Shown: positions 52,023 through 60,349 of the stretch, piece by piece
How positions within the stretch are numbered: position 1 is the stretch's first letter
Layout of the letters: the number at the start of each line of letters is the position of its first letter
Source of the DNA: Litoreibacter albidus
GTDB taxonomy: Bacteria; Pseudomonadota; Alphaproteobacteria; Rhodobacterales; Rhodobacteraceae
Assembly (NCBI RefSeq): GCF_900107015.1
Contig: NZ_FNOI01000002.1
Coordinates: 310,001-374,000, forward strand
Direction of reading: 5' to 3'
DNA: 64,000 nucleotides
The notes under the pieces: model-generated
What the model was told of the DNA's origin: nothing
The model's input: only the letters and a program-made list of their open reading frames with translations
Database searches by the model: none
Made by a program: the position numbers and the translations under genes

Positions 52023-52098
52023 TGGTGCCCCATGACGGACTTGAACCGCCGACCTTGTCCTTACGAAGGACCTGCTCTACCAGCTGAGCTAATGGGGC
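52023..52098 (-). tRNA. tRNA-Thr (anticodon CGU)
   Basis: Read on the minus strand, a 7-bp acceptor stem GCCCCAT/ATGGGGC is followed by a D-arm (GCTCAGCTGGTAGAGC), an anticodon loop TTCGTAA with anticodon CGT, and a T-arm GGCGG-TTCAAGT-CCGTC. The CCA end is encoded (bases 52025-52023). This decodes ACG threonine codons. The outermost anticodon-stem pair is a G-A mismatch. Confidence 0.97.
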
Positions 52099-52140
52099 TT
52101 CGGCGCGGGAAATAGCACCCTGTGCGCCGTGGGGGAAGTG

Positions 52141-53637
52141 TTATTTTTGCCCCTGATCCGCAGCTTTTTCGGCCGCATCATCATCCAGCTCCACGACGAT
52201 CACCTCGTGGTCAGGAACCACTTCGGCGTCCTCCGCCGCAGGCGCGTCGGGCGTGTTATCCAACGCCCCGACAATCAGCGGCAACATCGCCGTACCGGCT
52301 GGCATAGAGACTGAGGTTTCCGGCGCATCCGTCCAGCTTAGCGTGTCCAAGCTGCCGCAGCCCGCGCAGGTCGGCGCCCAATGCGCATGCACGTTCTGGC
52401 ACTTCTCGCAGACCCATTGCGGACCGCGCGGTGCCGACAAAGCCCGCGTCAGCCAGCCGCGCACCACGGCGTCGTCGGCACCCTCGCCGCGTTCCACCGC
52501 CGCCATGATCGTCAGTACCCGTGCGGTCGGCGCGGTCTCGACTAAATCCCCGATAGCGCGACGCGCGGCGGGGAAGTCTTCGGCGGCAATGTTCAGCTCT
52601 GCCAGCAGCATCTTGGTTTCCGCATGCTCCGGCGATACCCGCGTCAACACGCTGAACCGTTTGATACGCGCCTCCGGCGACTCGTCAGGGGCAATCTCGG
52701 CAAAGACGGCGGCCAGATCGGGATGCGGCTGCGCGCCCCATGCCTTCTTGATCACACGGGCCGCGTATTTCGGTTTGCCCTGCTCGATATAGCCCCGCGC
52801 GGCCAGAACCGCGGCAGGGATCAGATCCGGCGACAGGCGGTTGGCCTCGATCGCGGTTTCGCGCGCCTCAATGCTGGAGCCCTCCAACATCACGTCCTTT
52901 GCCTCCGACAAGGCCAGCACCGCGTCACGGCGGCGGTGCACGTCGCGTGGCAGGCTGCCGTGCTTCAGCTTCGCGTTCAGCGTCTTGCGCGCGCCGGTCC
53001 AATCCTCGGACTTCGCTTGCAGCGACAGCAGCACGTCTTGCGTGTCTTCATGTTTCGGCTTCAGCGCAAACGCTTTCTCCGCCAGCTTCAGCGCAGTGTC
53101 TGTGTCGCCCTCCGCCAGCTTCTGCTTCATGATCCCGCGCACCCCGACAAAGCGCGTGCGCTCGTCGGTCAGCAGACGTTTGTAAACCTCTTGCGCCTTC
53201 TTGCTGTCGCCCGCCGTCTCAGCCGCCTGCGCGGCCAGAAGGTTGGTCAACTCGGGGCGGGCCAGATATTTCTCCGCTTTCGCCGCCTTCGCCATCGCGG
53301 TGCGGCCTTCGCCGGACGCCACCGCCATCAGCCCATCCGCCAAAGCCTCAAAGCCTTTGCGCTCGCGGTTACGGGTGAAGTAGCGGCTGATCGCGGTCTC
53401 GTCGCCGTTCAGGAAATGGAACGTGGCGCTCAGCAGTCCGATGACCTTGAGCAAAACCCAAAACGCCGCCAGCATCGCGACAAGGCCCAGAATGGTCATC
53501 AACGGGGTGAAGGTGAACTCCGTGTTGGCCACCGAGACCCGCACACCGCCGCTGGTTTCCAGCAACATGCCCAAGCCCCAAGTGATTGCCACGATGACGC
53601 CCACAAACAGCAGAATTTTAATAAGAGACCAAAGCAT
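52141..53637 (-). CDS. hemY: HemY-like TPR membrane protein with C-terminal zinc ribbon
   Basis: This 498-residue protein corresponds to the HemY family located in heme operons. Two N-terminal transmembrane segments (IKILLFVGVIVAITWGLGML and TILGLVAMLAAFWVLLKVIG) precede a long TPR-like helical region, in which GEGRTAMAKAAKAEKYLARP is typical. Near residues 415-435 there is a C-x2-C...C-x2-C zinc-ribbon-like motif (WVCEKCQNVH, then APTCAGCGSLD). The tail is acidic. It is downstream of a Mic60-like gene and hemD. It probably acts as a membrane scaffold rather than as an enzyme; the name follows the family. Confidence 0.88.
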   Translation of the reverse strand: MLWSLIKILLFVGVIVAITWGLGMLLETSGGVRVSVANTEFTFTPLMTILGLVAMLAAFWVLLKVIGLLSATFHFLNGDETAISRYFTRNRERKGFEALADGLMAVASGEGRTAMAKAAKAEKYLARPELTNLLAAQAAETAGDSKKAQEVYKRLLTDERTRFVGVRGIMKQKLAEGDTDTALKLAEKAFALKPKHEDTQDVLLSLQAKSEDWTGARKTLNAKLKHGSLPRDVHRRRDAVLALSEAKDVMLEGSSIEARETAIEANRLSPDLIPAAVLAARGYIEQGKPKYAARVIKKAWGAQPHPDLAAVFAEIAPDESPEARIKRFSVLTRVSPEHAETKMLLAELNIAAEDFPAARRAIGDLVETAPTARVLTIMAAVERGEGADDAVVRGWLTRALSAPRGPQWVCEKCQNVHAHWAPTCAGCGSLDTLSWTDAPETSVSMPAGTAMLPLIVGALDNTPDAPAAEDAEVVPDHEVIVVELDDDAAEKAADQGQK

Positions 53638-53646
53638 ATAACTATC

Positions 53647-54930
53647 CTAATTCGCGTTCAGCGCGTCTGTGAGACCTTCAAATGCGACAAGCGCATCACG
53701 CCGCGTCGCCGCGACACCCGCCCAATCGTCCAGCTTGGCCCGACCGGCCTCCGGCAGGGCGTCAATCGTTGTCAAAGCAGTGTCCAGATCACCGGCTTTC
53801 GTCGCAGCTTCGGCGCGGGACAACACCGCGTCAGGGTCATCCCCGTCGCGCGGCGTCAAGGAGCGCGCACCAAGCTGGTCCTTCAAGAAGAACGTCAAAC
53901 GCTCCGTCGTGCTGTCGCCCGCCGTAGCCTTCAATGACGCCGATAAGGCCGCACGCGCACCGTCCGCAAACTGGCCCTCCACGGCGGCGGCGGTTGGAAT
54001 GCCCGTCTCCGCGTTGGCGCTCAGCACGTCCGGCACGTTGGTCGCGGCGGCAATGTCTGGGATCACGGACGCATAGGGCGCGCCCGTCTCTAGGGCGGAT
54101 CGCAGCGCGTTCAGCGCGCCCCTTGCCTTCACACGCGCTTCAGCTTCGGCGGCGCTTTCCTGTTGTGCCTGCGCGGTGGCGATCTGGTCTTGCGTCAGGG
54201 ACCGCATCTTTTCCAGATTGGCCTCCAGCGCTTCCATCTCGGCGCGCTGCGCGTCCAGCATGGCTTGCACATCGTCTGGCAATGGCGCGGCGCTTTGGGT
54301 CGGCAGCGCGTCGATACGCGCGCCTAGCGCTTCGTCGGCGGTCACGCTGTTGGTCTGCGCCACGTCCAACGCGGCTTGCAGGGCGGCAATGGTTTTGGCC
54401 TGCTCTACGAACATCGCGTCGACGTCAGCGCCGTCGTTGAAAATCGGCCACTCCGCCGCTTTGAAATAGATCGCCCCGCCAAAGCCGATCACCGCCGCCA
54501 AGGCGCCGCCCATCAACGTCGCCCAAAAGCCGCCGCGCCGCTCCACCACGGTGGGCGGGGTGGGCACAATCGGGGCCGTGATCACAGGCTCTGCTTCGGG
54601 CCTGGCTTCGGGCTTCTCATCGCCCTTATCTTCAGGCATGTCCTCGACGATCTCCGCCTCCGGCACGTCCTCTGGCTCAGACTCCGGCTCAGACTCAGAC
54701 TCATTCGAAGCCGTATCCACCTCGACATCCTGCGCCACACCGTCTTCAGGCGCATCTTCCGGCCCGCCTAGCGCCACGCCCTCCACCTTGGTGTCGGCCA
54801 TCGCGGCGTCCAACTCGTCAAATTCCGCGCCTTTTACAACGCCGGATATCGCGCCAGCTTTTGACGACCCCGCTTTTGCATCGGTTGCACCAGTCTTGGA
54901 CGGGGTATTCTTCTTACGGGCCAAGCGCAT
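53647..54930 (-). CDS. Mitofilin / Mic60-like inner membrane protein (COG4223)
   Basis: This 427-residue protein starts at the ATG at 54930 (AAAGGAA upstream). It has a basic N-terminus (MRLARKKNTPSK), a long acidic Glu/Pro stretch (SESEPESEPEDVPEAEIVED), one transmembrane helix (WATLMGGALAAVIGFGGAIY), a coiled coil (AQRAEMEALEANLEKMRSL) and a C-terminal mitofilin-like domain ending DDWAGVAATRRDALVAFEGL. This is the layout of alphaproteobacterial Mic60, ancestor of the mitochondrial crista-junction protein, which is encoded between hemD and hemY in this group. It likely shapes or organises the inner membrane. Confidence 0.85.
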   Translation of the reverse strand: MRLARKKNTPSKTGATDAKAGSSKAGAISGVVKGAEFDELDAAMADTKVEGVALGGPEDAPEDGVAQDVEVDTASNESESEPESEPEDVPEAEIVEDMPEDKGDEKPEARPEAEPVITAPIVPTPPTVVERRGGFWATLMGGALAAVIGFGGAIYFKAAEWPIFNDGADVDAMFVEQAKTIAALQAALDVAQTNSVTADEALGARIDALPTQSAAPLPDDVQAMLDAQRAEMEALEANLEKMRSLTQDQIATAQAQQESAAEAEARVKARGALNALRSALETGAPYASVIPDIAAATNVPDVLSANAETGIPTAAAVEGQFADGARAALSASLKATAGDSTTERLTFFLKDQLGARSLTPRDGDDPDAVLSRAEAATKAGDLDTALTTIDALPEAGRAKLDDWAGVAATRRDALVAFEGLTDALNAN

Positions 54931-55025
54931 ATTCCTTTTCGCTTCAATCGCGGGGCGACTCTCTAAAATATGGGCCGCCACGTCTGACCTTAGACCAACA
55001 GCCCGCTAACGCTCAAGCAGAACAC

Positions 55026-55697
55026 CTACCCTCGGGCGTCCTGAATGGCGTGTAACATCGCCACGGCATCTGGCGCATCCGCTACCCGCGCCACGGTCAG
55101 ACCAGCGCTCCGCGCCACCTCTGCCGCTGCGTCGCTGATCACAATGACATGCAGCGCCGCAACCTCGTCACCCGTTAACTGTTTCGCAAACAGCGCCACG
55201 CTTCGCGGGGAAAACAACGGCACGATAACCGTGCCCTCCGTTCGCAGCACGCCGCGTGCCTCTGCCGATAGGGCCAGCGGGCGTTGCTCATAGACGGTCA
55301 GGGGCGTGGCCCCCATGTCCACATCGCCCGCAACATGCCGCCCGCGCGGATGCACAAGGCGCAGCCCTTCGGCGCGTGCCGCCAGCAGCCGGTTCAAGTC
55401 GCGCAAATCGCCATCCGCACTTTCCGCGTCGAACCCAGCGCCCTCAGCCTCCGCTGCGGTTCTGCCGCCCACGCAAAACGCCCGCCCGCGCCATGCGTGG
55501 CCGCGCACAAATCCGCGCACGCCGTTCTCCGAGGTGAAAACCACCGCATCCGGCGCTTGCTCCAAGGGGGCGAAATCAAGAAACACGGTTTCCATCAACG
55601 GCGACAAGATCACCGGCGCGTCCAATTCGGCGGCAAAGCGCGTCGCAGCCGCCAAGGGCCGCGTCAGAAGCACGGGGGGTGGGATTGTCTGGGCCAT
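55026..55697 (-). CDS. hemD: Uroporphyrinogen-III synthase
   Basis: HemD cyclises and inverts ring D of hydroxymethylbilane to give uroporphyrinogen III. The 223-residue protein starts at the ATG at 55697 ([21 protein letters not shown]). The family is weakly conserved, but [32 protein letters not shown] and [18 protein letters not shown] match its usual segments. It heads a leftward unit with the Mic60-like and hemY genes and is divergent from tsaD across 48 bases. hemC is not in the window. Confidence 0.88.
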   Translation of the reverse strand: MAQTIPPPVLLTRPLAAATRFAAELDAPVILSPLMETVFLDFAPLEQAPDAVVFTSENGVRGFVRGHAWRGRAFCVGGRTAAEAEGAGFDAESADGDLRDLNRLLAARAEGLRLVHPRGRHVAGDVDMGATPLTVYEQRPLALSAEARGVLRTEGTVIVPLFSPRSVALFAKQLTGDEVAALHVIVISDAAAEVARSAGLTVARVADAPDAVAMLHAIQDARG

Positions 55698-55745
55698 GCC
55701 AAAGGTGTTACCCGTTGCCAAAGCCCCGCACAACAGGCCGAACCC

Positions 55746-56843
55746 TTGGCAAAAACCCTCACCATCCTAGGCATCGAAAGCAGCTGTGATGACACCGCAG
55801 CCGCCGTGGTCCGCCACACTGACGGCCAACCGCCCGAAATCCTGTCGAACGAGGTGTTCGGCCAGACAGACCTGCATGCCGACTTCGGCGGCGTGGTGCC
55901 TGAAATCGCAGCCCGCGCCCACGCCGAAAAGCTGGATGTGATGGTGGAGGCCGCCCTTGCAACGTCCACCCTGTCCTTGGCCGATATAGACGCCATCGCC
56001 GTCACCGCTGGCCCTGGCCTGATCGGCGGTGTCATGTCCGGCGTGATGTGCGCCAAGGGGCTGGCCGCAGGGGCTGGCAAGCCCCTTATCGGGGTGAACC
56101 ATCTGGCGGGGCACGCCTTGACGCCGCGCCTGACCGATCAGTTGGAGTTTCCCTACCTGATGCTGCTGGTCTCCGGCGGTCACTGCCAGTTCCTGATCGC
56201 CCATTCCGCGACCAAATTTCAACGCCTCGGCGGCACCATCGACGACGCCCCGGGAGAGGCATTTGACAAGGTCGCCAAGCTCATCGGCCTTCCCCAACCC
56301 GGCGGCCCGTCGATTGAACATGCCGCAAAATCCGGCGATGCGAAATCCCACAAGCTGCCCCGCCCCATGCTGGACCGCGACGGCTGCGATATGTCCTTCT
56401 CCGGCCTCAAGACCGCAGCCCTGCGTGCCCGCGATGCGTTGGTTGGGGCGCAAGGCGGGCTGCACCCGCAAGATCAGGCCAACCTGTCCGCCAGCTTCCA
56501 AGCCGCCGTCACCGACGTGCTGGCAGAGAAGACCCGCCGCGCCTTGGCGCTCTATCTCGAACTTGAACCCAAGGCCCCCGCCATCGCCGTCGCCGGTGGC
56601 GTCGCCGCCAACCAAACCATACGCGCCAGCCTGCAGGCGCTGGCCACGGACCACGGCGTGCGCTTCACCGCGCCGCCGCTAAAGCTGTGCACCGATAACG
56701 CCGCCATGATCGCATGGGCGGGGATGGAGCGGTTCCGCCTTGGCCTGATAGACGATCTGGCTCTCGCCGCGCGTCCGCGCTGGCCGCTGGACACCGCCGC
56801 CCCCGCCATGCTGGGATCCGGCAAAAAAGGAGCAAAGGCATGA
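55746..56843 (+). CDS. tsaD: tRNA N6-threonylcarbamoyladenosine transferase TsaD
   Basis: TsaD transfers the threonylcarbamoyl group to A37 of ANN-decoding tRNAs. The start is a TTG at 55746 ([20 protein letters not shown]), 365 residues; a longer frame from 55284 runs over hemD and is rejected. The metal-binding HxxxH is in [14 protein letters not shown], and [13 protein letters not shown] and [15 protein letters not shown] are the nucleotide-binding parts. It overlaps gpsA by four bases. Next-door occurrence with hemD on the other strand is common in Rhodobacteraceae. Confidence 0.97.
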   Translation: MAKTLTILGIESSCDDTAAAVVRHTDGQPPEILSNEVFGQTDLHADFGGVVPEIAARAHAEKLDVMVEAALATSTLSLADIDAIAVTAGPGLIGGVMSGVMCAKGLAAGAGKPLIGVNHLAGHALTPRLTDQLEFPYLMLLVSGGHCQFLIAHSATKFQRLGGTIDDAPGEAFDKVAKLIGLPQPGGPSIEHAAKSGDAKSHKLPRPMLDRDGCDMSFSGLKTAALRARDALVGAQGGLHPQDQANLSASFQAAVTDVLAEKTRRALALYLELEPKAPAIAVAGGVAANQTIRASLQALATDHGVRFTAPPLKLCTDNAAMIAWAGMERFRLGLIDDLALAARPRWPLDTAAPAMLGSGKKGAKA

Positions 56844-57811
56844 GCAAGATCACCGTCGCTGGCGCAGGGGCGTTCGGCTCCGCACTCGCTGTCGCGCTCG
56901 ATATGGCTGGGCGCGAGGTCACGCTTGTGGGCCGCAACGTCGATGCCTTCCGCAGCAGCCGCGACAACCCGCGCCTGAAAGGCGTGCCGATCCCCGAAAG
57001 CATCACGCTGGCCACCGAGTTGAACGTGACGCGCGACGATATCCTGCTGCTGGCTGTGCCTATGCAGGCGCTGTCGGGGTATCTGGAGCAAACCCGCCCC
57101 ACCCCGAAGGCCGCTGTCGCGTGCAGCAAGGGTGTGGACCTCGCCAGCGGACGCGGCCCCACCGCGATCATCGACGATCTGCTCGACGCGCCCTCCGCCA
57201 TTCTGACCGGACCCAGCTTCGCCGCCGACATCGCGCGCGGCCTGCCCACGGCGCTGGTCATCGCCACGCGAAGCGACACGGGCGCGGACCTGCAAGAAAC
57301 ACTGTCCACCGACACGCTGCGCCTTTACCTGTCCGACGATCCCATCGGCGCGGAACTTGGCGGGGCGCTCAAGAACGTGATCGCCATTGCCTGCGGCATC
57401 TGTATCGGCGCGGGGCTTGGGGAAAGCGCACGCGCCGCCCTGATGACACGCGGCATGGCGGAAATGCTGCGCATGGCCGTCGCGATGGGGGCCAAGCCGG
57501 AAACCCTTGCCGGTCTGGCGGGCTTCGGCGATTTGGCGCTGACCTGCACATCCGCGCAATCGCGCAACTTCTCCTTCGGTCTATCGCTAGGCGGAAAAGG
57601 CCCCGCGCCCACCGCCACCACCGAGGGCCGCCACACCGCGCGCGCCATTGTGAAGCTGGCCGAGACCAAAGGCGTAGATATGCCCATCGCCAAAATGGTA
57701 GCAGGGATGGTAGAAGGGGACTTAACACTGCAACAGGCGCTGTCTTTGCTCCTGTCGCGCCCGCTGACAAAGGAATGGCCATATGCTTATCGCACTGATC
57801 TGCACCGATAA
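56840..57811 (+). CDS. gpsA: Glycerol-3-phosphate dehydrogenase [NAD(P)+]
   Basis: GpsA makes sn-glycerol-3-phosphate from DHAP for phospholipids. From the ATG at 56840 it has 323 residues. The Rossmann motif is [54 protein letters not shown] and [20 protein letters not shown] (with the catalytic lysine) follow, then [20 protein letters not shown]. Its start overlaps the tsaD stop (ATGA) and its end overlaps the yciI gene by 29 bases. Confidence 0.97.
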   Translation: MSKITVAGAGAFGSALAVALDMAGREVTLVGRNVDAFRSSRDNPRLKGVPIPESITLATELNVTRDDILLLAVPMQALSGYLEQTRPTPKAAVACSKGVDLASGRGPTAIIDDLLDAPSAILTGPSFAADIARGLPTALVIATRSDTGADLQETLSTDTLRLYLSDDPIGAELGGALKNVIAIACGICIGAGLGESARAALMTRGMAEMLRMAVAMGAKPETLAGLAGFGDLALTCTSAQSRNFSFGLSLGGKGPAPTATTEGRHTARAIVKLAETKGVDMPIAKMVAGMVEGDLTLQQALSLLLSRPLTKEWPYAYRTDLHR

Positions 57812-58055
57812 ACCCGATCACTTGGAGACGCGCAAAGCCAACCGTGACGCGCATGTGGCTTATCTGAAGTCGTCGGGATGCGTGGTGCAGGCTGGCCCGT
57901 TTCTTGATGAAAGCGGCGATATGTACGGCTCCCTCGTGGTGCTTGATCTGCCCGATATGAACGCCGCCCATGCATGGGCGGCCGCCGATCCCTATGCCAA
58001 GGCCGGTCTCTTCTCCGAGGTGCGGTTGGAGCAGTGGAACAAGGTGATCGGCTGA
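57783..58055 (+). CDS. YciI-like protein
   Basis: This 90-residue YciI/dehalogenase-like ferredoxin-fold protein starts [20 protein letters not shown] and contains the conserved His/Asp region NRDAHVAYLKSSGCVVQAGP, with GSLVVLDLPDMNAAHAWAAA later. The biochemical role of the family is unsettled. It begins within the last 29 bases of gpsA and overlaps the next gene by one base, so it is part of a tightly coupled four-gene transcript. Confidence 0.9.
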   Translation: MLIALICTDKPDHLETRKANRDAHVAYLKSSGCVVQAGPFLDESGDMYGSLVVLDLPDMNAAHAWAAADPYAKAGLFSEVRLEQWNKVIG

Positions 58056-58468
58056 TGCGCTACTGGCTGTTCAAATCGGAGCCCTCCACATGGTCTTGGG
58101 ACCAGCAGGTTGCCAAAGGCGACGCGGGCGAGGAATGGGACGGCGTGCGCAACTACCAAGCCCGCAACTTCATGCGGGAGATGAAGCTGGGGGACCTCGG
58201 CTTCTTCTACCACTCCCAAAAAGACCGCGAGATCGTCGGCATCGTGGAGGTCTGCGCCGAGGCGCACCAAGACAGCACCACCGATGATGACCGCTGGGAA
58301 TGCGTCAACATCAAGGCCGTGGAGCCGCTGAAAACCGGTGTCACCCTCGCGGACATCAAGGCCGACGGGCGCTTTGACGAGATGGCGCTGGTCAAAAGCT
58401 CCCGCCTGTCGGTGCAGCCCGTCACAGCCGACGAATGGGCGATGATCCGCAAAATGGGCGGCCTCTAA
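58055..58468 (+). CDS. EVE domain protein (PUA-like)
   Basis: This 137-residue protein starts at the ATG at 58055, overlapping the yciI stop (TGATG). It has the EVE signature: MRYWLFKSEPSTWSWDQQVA, GVRNYQARNFMREMKLGDLGFFYHS and GIVEVCAEAHQDST, ending LALVKSSRLSVQPVT-like sequence (here MALVKSSRLSVQPVTADEWA). EVE domains have an aromatic pocket, here lined by Trp/Tyr residues, and are related to YTH and PUA folds that recognise modified bases. Its place after tsaD, a tRNA-modification gene, may be meaningful or only historical. Confidence 0.93.
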   Translation: MRYWLFKSEPSTWSWDQQVAKGDAGEEWDGVRNYQARNFMREMKLGDLGFFYHSQKDREIVGIVEVCAEAHQDSTTDDDRWECVNIKAVEPLKTGVTLADIKADGRFDEMALVKSSRLSVQPVTADEWAMIRKMGGL

Positions 58469-58620
58469 CCCCGCCACCCCACACGCAGCAAGACTTACAC
58501 GCCGCAGAGAAGGACGAATCGCCGTCCGCCAGCGCCGTCTTTGCGCGTGCTCACGTCTCCCGTGCACCTCCAAAGCCCTTCGCCGTAAGGCACAACTCAA
58601 ATAAATTGACGCAAAATTCT

Positions 58621-58637
58621 AATTGGTATACTAGAAT
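58621..58637. promoter_or_regulatory. TGGTATAC motif at the TRAP promoter (candidate GntR operator)
   Basis: AATTGGTATACTAGAAT holds TGGTATAC at 58624-58631, overlapping a possible -10 (TATACT 58627-58632, or TAGAAT 58632-58637) below TTGACG at 58606-58611. The same octamer occurs upstream of the gntR gene at 61684-61691. FCD-type GntR regulators often use sites with GTnnAC cores, so this is a plausible shared operator. Confidence 0.55.
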
Positions 58638-58729
58638 ACATTATGCGATTAACACGCCCTTGGCAGAGGAGGAAATCTGCCAAGCCAGCGATGACCCGCA
58701 CATAAAACCAGACGATCAGGGAGGATCGA

Positions 58730-59725
58730 ATGACATTTATCTCAAAGTTTAACACAACAGTGGCCAGCGCGGTTGTAGGCGGCTGCCTTGCCGTTGCCGC
58801 AACAACGGCCAGCGCCGCCGAACTGCGCGGCTGGAACATCCACGTCGAAGACTACCCCGTGTCCATCGCGATGGAATCCTTCATGGCCGAAGTGGCCGAG
58901 AAGACAAACGGCGAAATCACCGGCAAAACCTATCATAACGGCGTGCTGGGCAACCAACCTGACGCCATCGAGCAGATCCGTCTTGGCGTGATCGACTTCG
59001 GTGAATTCAGCCTTGGGCCAATGGGCCAGTCAGTGCCTGAAACCAACGTCGTGTCCCTGCCCTTCATCTTCAAAAGCATCCCGCAGATGTACAAGCTGAT
59101 GGACGGCGAAGTTGGCGAAGCCATCGGCGCTGGCATGATGAAAAAAGGCATGGTGCCGCTCGGTTGGTACGATGCGGGCGCGCGCTCCTTCTACAACTCC
59201 AAGACGCCGATCAACACGCCGGCTGACGTTGAGGGCCTGAAAATCCGCGTCATGAGCAACGACCTCTTCGTCAAAATGGTTGAATCCATGGACGGCAACG
59301 CGACGCCAATGGCGTTCGGCGAGGTCTACCAGTCGATCAAAACCAGCGTTGTGGATGGCGCGGAAAACAACCCGCCCTCCTACGAGTCGACCAACCACTA
59401 CGAGGTCGCCAAGTACTACTCTCTGACAGAGCACCTGATCATTCCGGAATGCCTGTGCATGAGCCTAAAAACTTGGGAGAAAATGACACCGGAGCAGCAA
59501 GCGATCCTGAAAGAAGCAGGCCAGAACAGCGCCGTAAAACAGCGTGAGCTGTGGCAGGCCCGCGAAGCCGCAAGCATGGAAACAGTCAAAGCAGGCGGCA
59601 CGATTGTGAACACAATCGCCGACAAAGGCCCGTTCCAGGCCGCTATGGCGCCCGTCTACGACGGCTTCCTTGCAGCCAATCCGGAGCTGACCGATCTGGT
59701 CAACATGATCCGCAACGCGGACTAA
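58730..59725 (+). CDS. dctP: TRAP transporter solute-binding protein DctP
   Basis: This periplasmic binding protein of a tripartite ATP-independent transporter has 331 residues. It starts with a signal peptide (MTFISKFNTTVASAVVGGCL, ending near ASAAEL). The mature protein has the DctP-fold blocks GAGMMKKGMVPLGWYDAGAR, VEGLKIRVMSNDLFVKMVES (the conserved substrate-binding arginine in KIRV), and VYQSIKTSVVDGAENNPPSY. It is followed by dctQ and dctM genes. A sugar-acid or similar carboxylate ligand is likely for this subgroup; the exact one is unknown. Confidence 0.95.
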   Translation: MTFISKFNTTVASAVVGGCLAVAATTASAAELRGWNIHVEDYPVSIAMESFMAEVAEKTNGEITGKTYHNGVLGNQPDAIEQIRLGVIDFGEFSLGPMGQSVPETNVVSLPFIFKSIPQMYKLMDGEVGEAIGAGMMKKGMVPLGWYDAGARSFYNSKTPINTPADVEGLKIRVMSNDLFVKMVESMDGNATPMAFGEVYQSIKTSVVDGAENNPPSYESTNHYEVAKYYSLTEHLIIPECLCMSLKTWEKMTPEQQAILKEAGQNSAVKQRELWQAREAASMETVKAGGTIVNTIADKGPFQAAMAPVYDGFLAANPELTDLVNMIRNAD

Positions 59726-59816
59726 TGTGACCTGCTGACAATTGGCCCGCTGTATCTCTTGTGCGGCGGGCCTTTTGCACCTCAACACCCCATACCCCAT
59801 CAGCGCGGAGACTGTG

Positions 59817-60347
59817 ATGTCCGACCAATCCCCCTTCATTCGACGGTTAGAGCAGGTCTTGGACTGGGCACGGTCTTTTTGCATCCTCATCTCGTCGCTC
59901 GCGCTTGTCACCTTGGTCACCACCTTCGGCTGGCTGGTCTTCGGGCGCTACGTGCTCAACGTGACCCCCACGTGGGTGGAGCAACTGGCCCTGCTGCTGA
60001 TCTGCTACATCGCCTTCCTTGGTGCTGCGGCAGGTGTGCGCGAGGACACGCACATCGGCGTCGCGCTGTTTCGTGACATGATGCCTTTCACCATCCAGAA
60101 AGTCGTGATGGTCGCCATCGACCTCATGCTCGCCGCATTCGGGGCCATCATGCTGATCGCAGGGATCACGCTGATGAAATTCGGGTGGGACACTGCCCTG
60201 CCCATGCTCGAAATTCCAGAAAGCTTCCGCACTCTGGCAATCACTTCCTGCGGCGCGCTGATCTTTATCTTCTCCGGCTCTCGCGGGCTCATTCGTATTC
60301 TTACTTTTCGGGCGTGGTCGCCTGAAGCTGACTTGAAGGACCTCTAA
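59817..60347 (+). CDS. dctQ: TRAP transporter small membrane subunit DctQ
   Basis: This 176-residue protein begins at the ATG at 59817 (MSDQSPFIRRLEQVLDWARS). Four hydrophobic segments are visible: ILISSLALVTLVTTFGWLVF, WVEQLALLLICYIAFLGAAA, VMVAIDLMLAAFGAIMLIAG and TLAITSCGALIFIFSGSRGL. The conserved VTPTWVEQLALLL and GVREDTHIGV motifs mark the family. It joins DctM in the inner membrane. It lies two bases before the dctM start. Confidence 0.94.
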   Translation: MSDQSPFIRRLEQVLDWARSFCILISSLALVTLVTTFGWLVFGRYVLNVTPTWVEQLALLLICYIAFLGAAAGVREDTHIGVALFRDMMPFTIQKVVMVAIDLMLAAFGAIMLIAGITLMKFGWDTALPMLEIPESFRTLAITSCGALIFIFSGSRGLIRILTFRAWSPEADLKDL

Positions 60348-60349
60348 GC

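Noticed and set aside
52624-53937. 437-residue open frame on the plus strand
   Set aside because: It runs opposite hemY and the end of the Mic60-like gene and consists of Arg/Gln/His-rich shadow sequence.
55284-55745. N-terminal extension of TsaD
   Set aside because: It is antisense to hemD. TsaD normally starts a few residues before [11 protein letters not shown], which fits the TTG at 55746.
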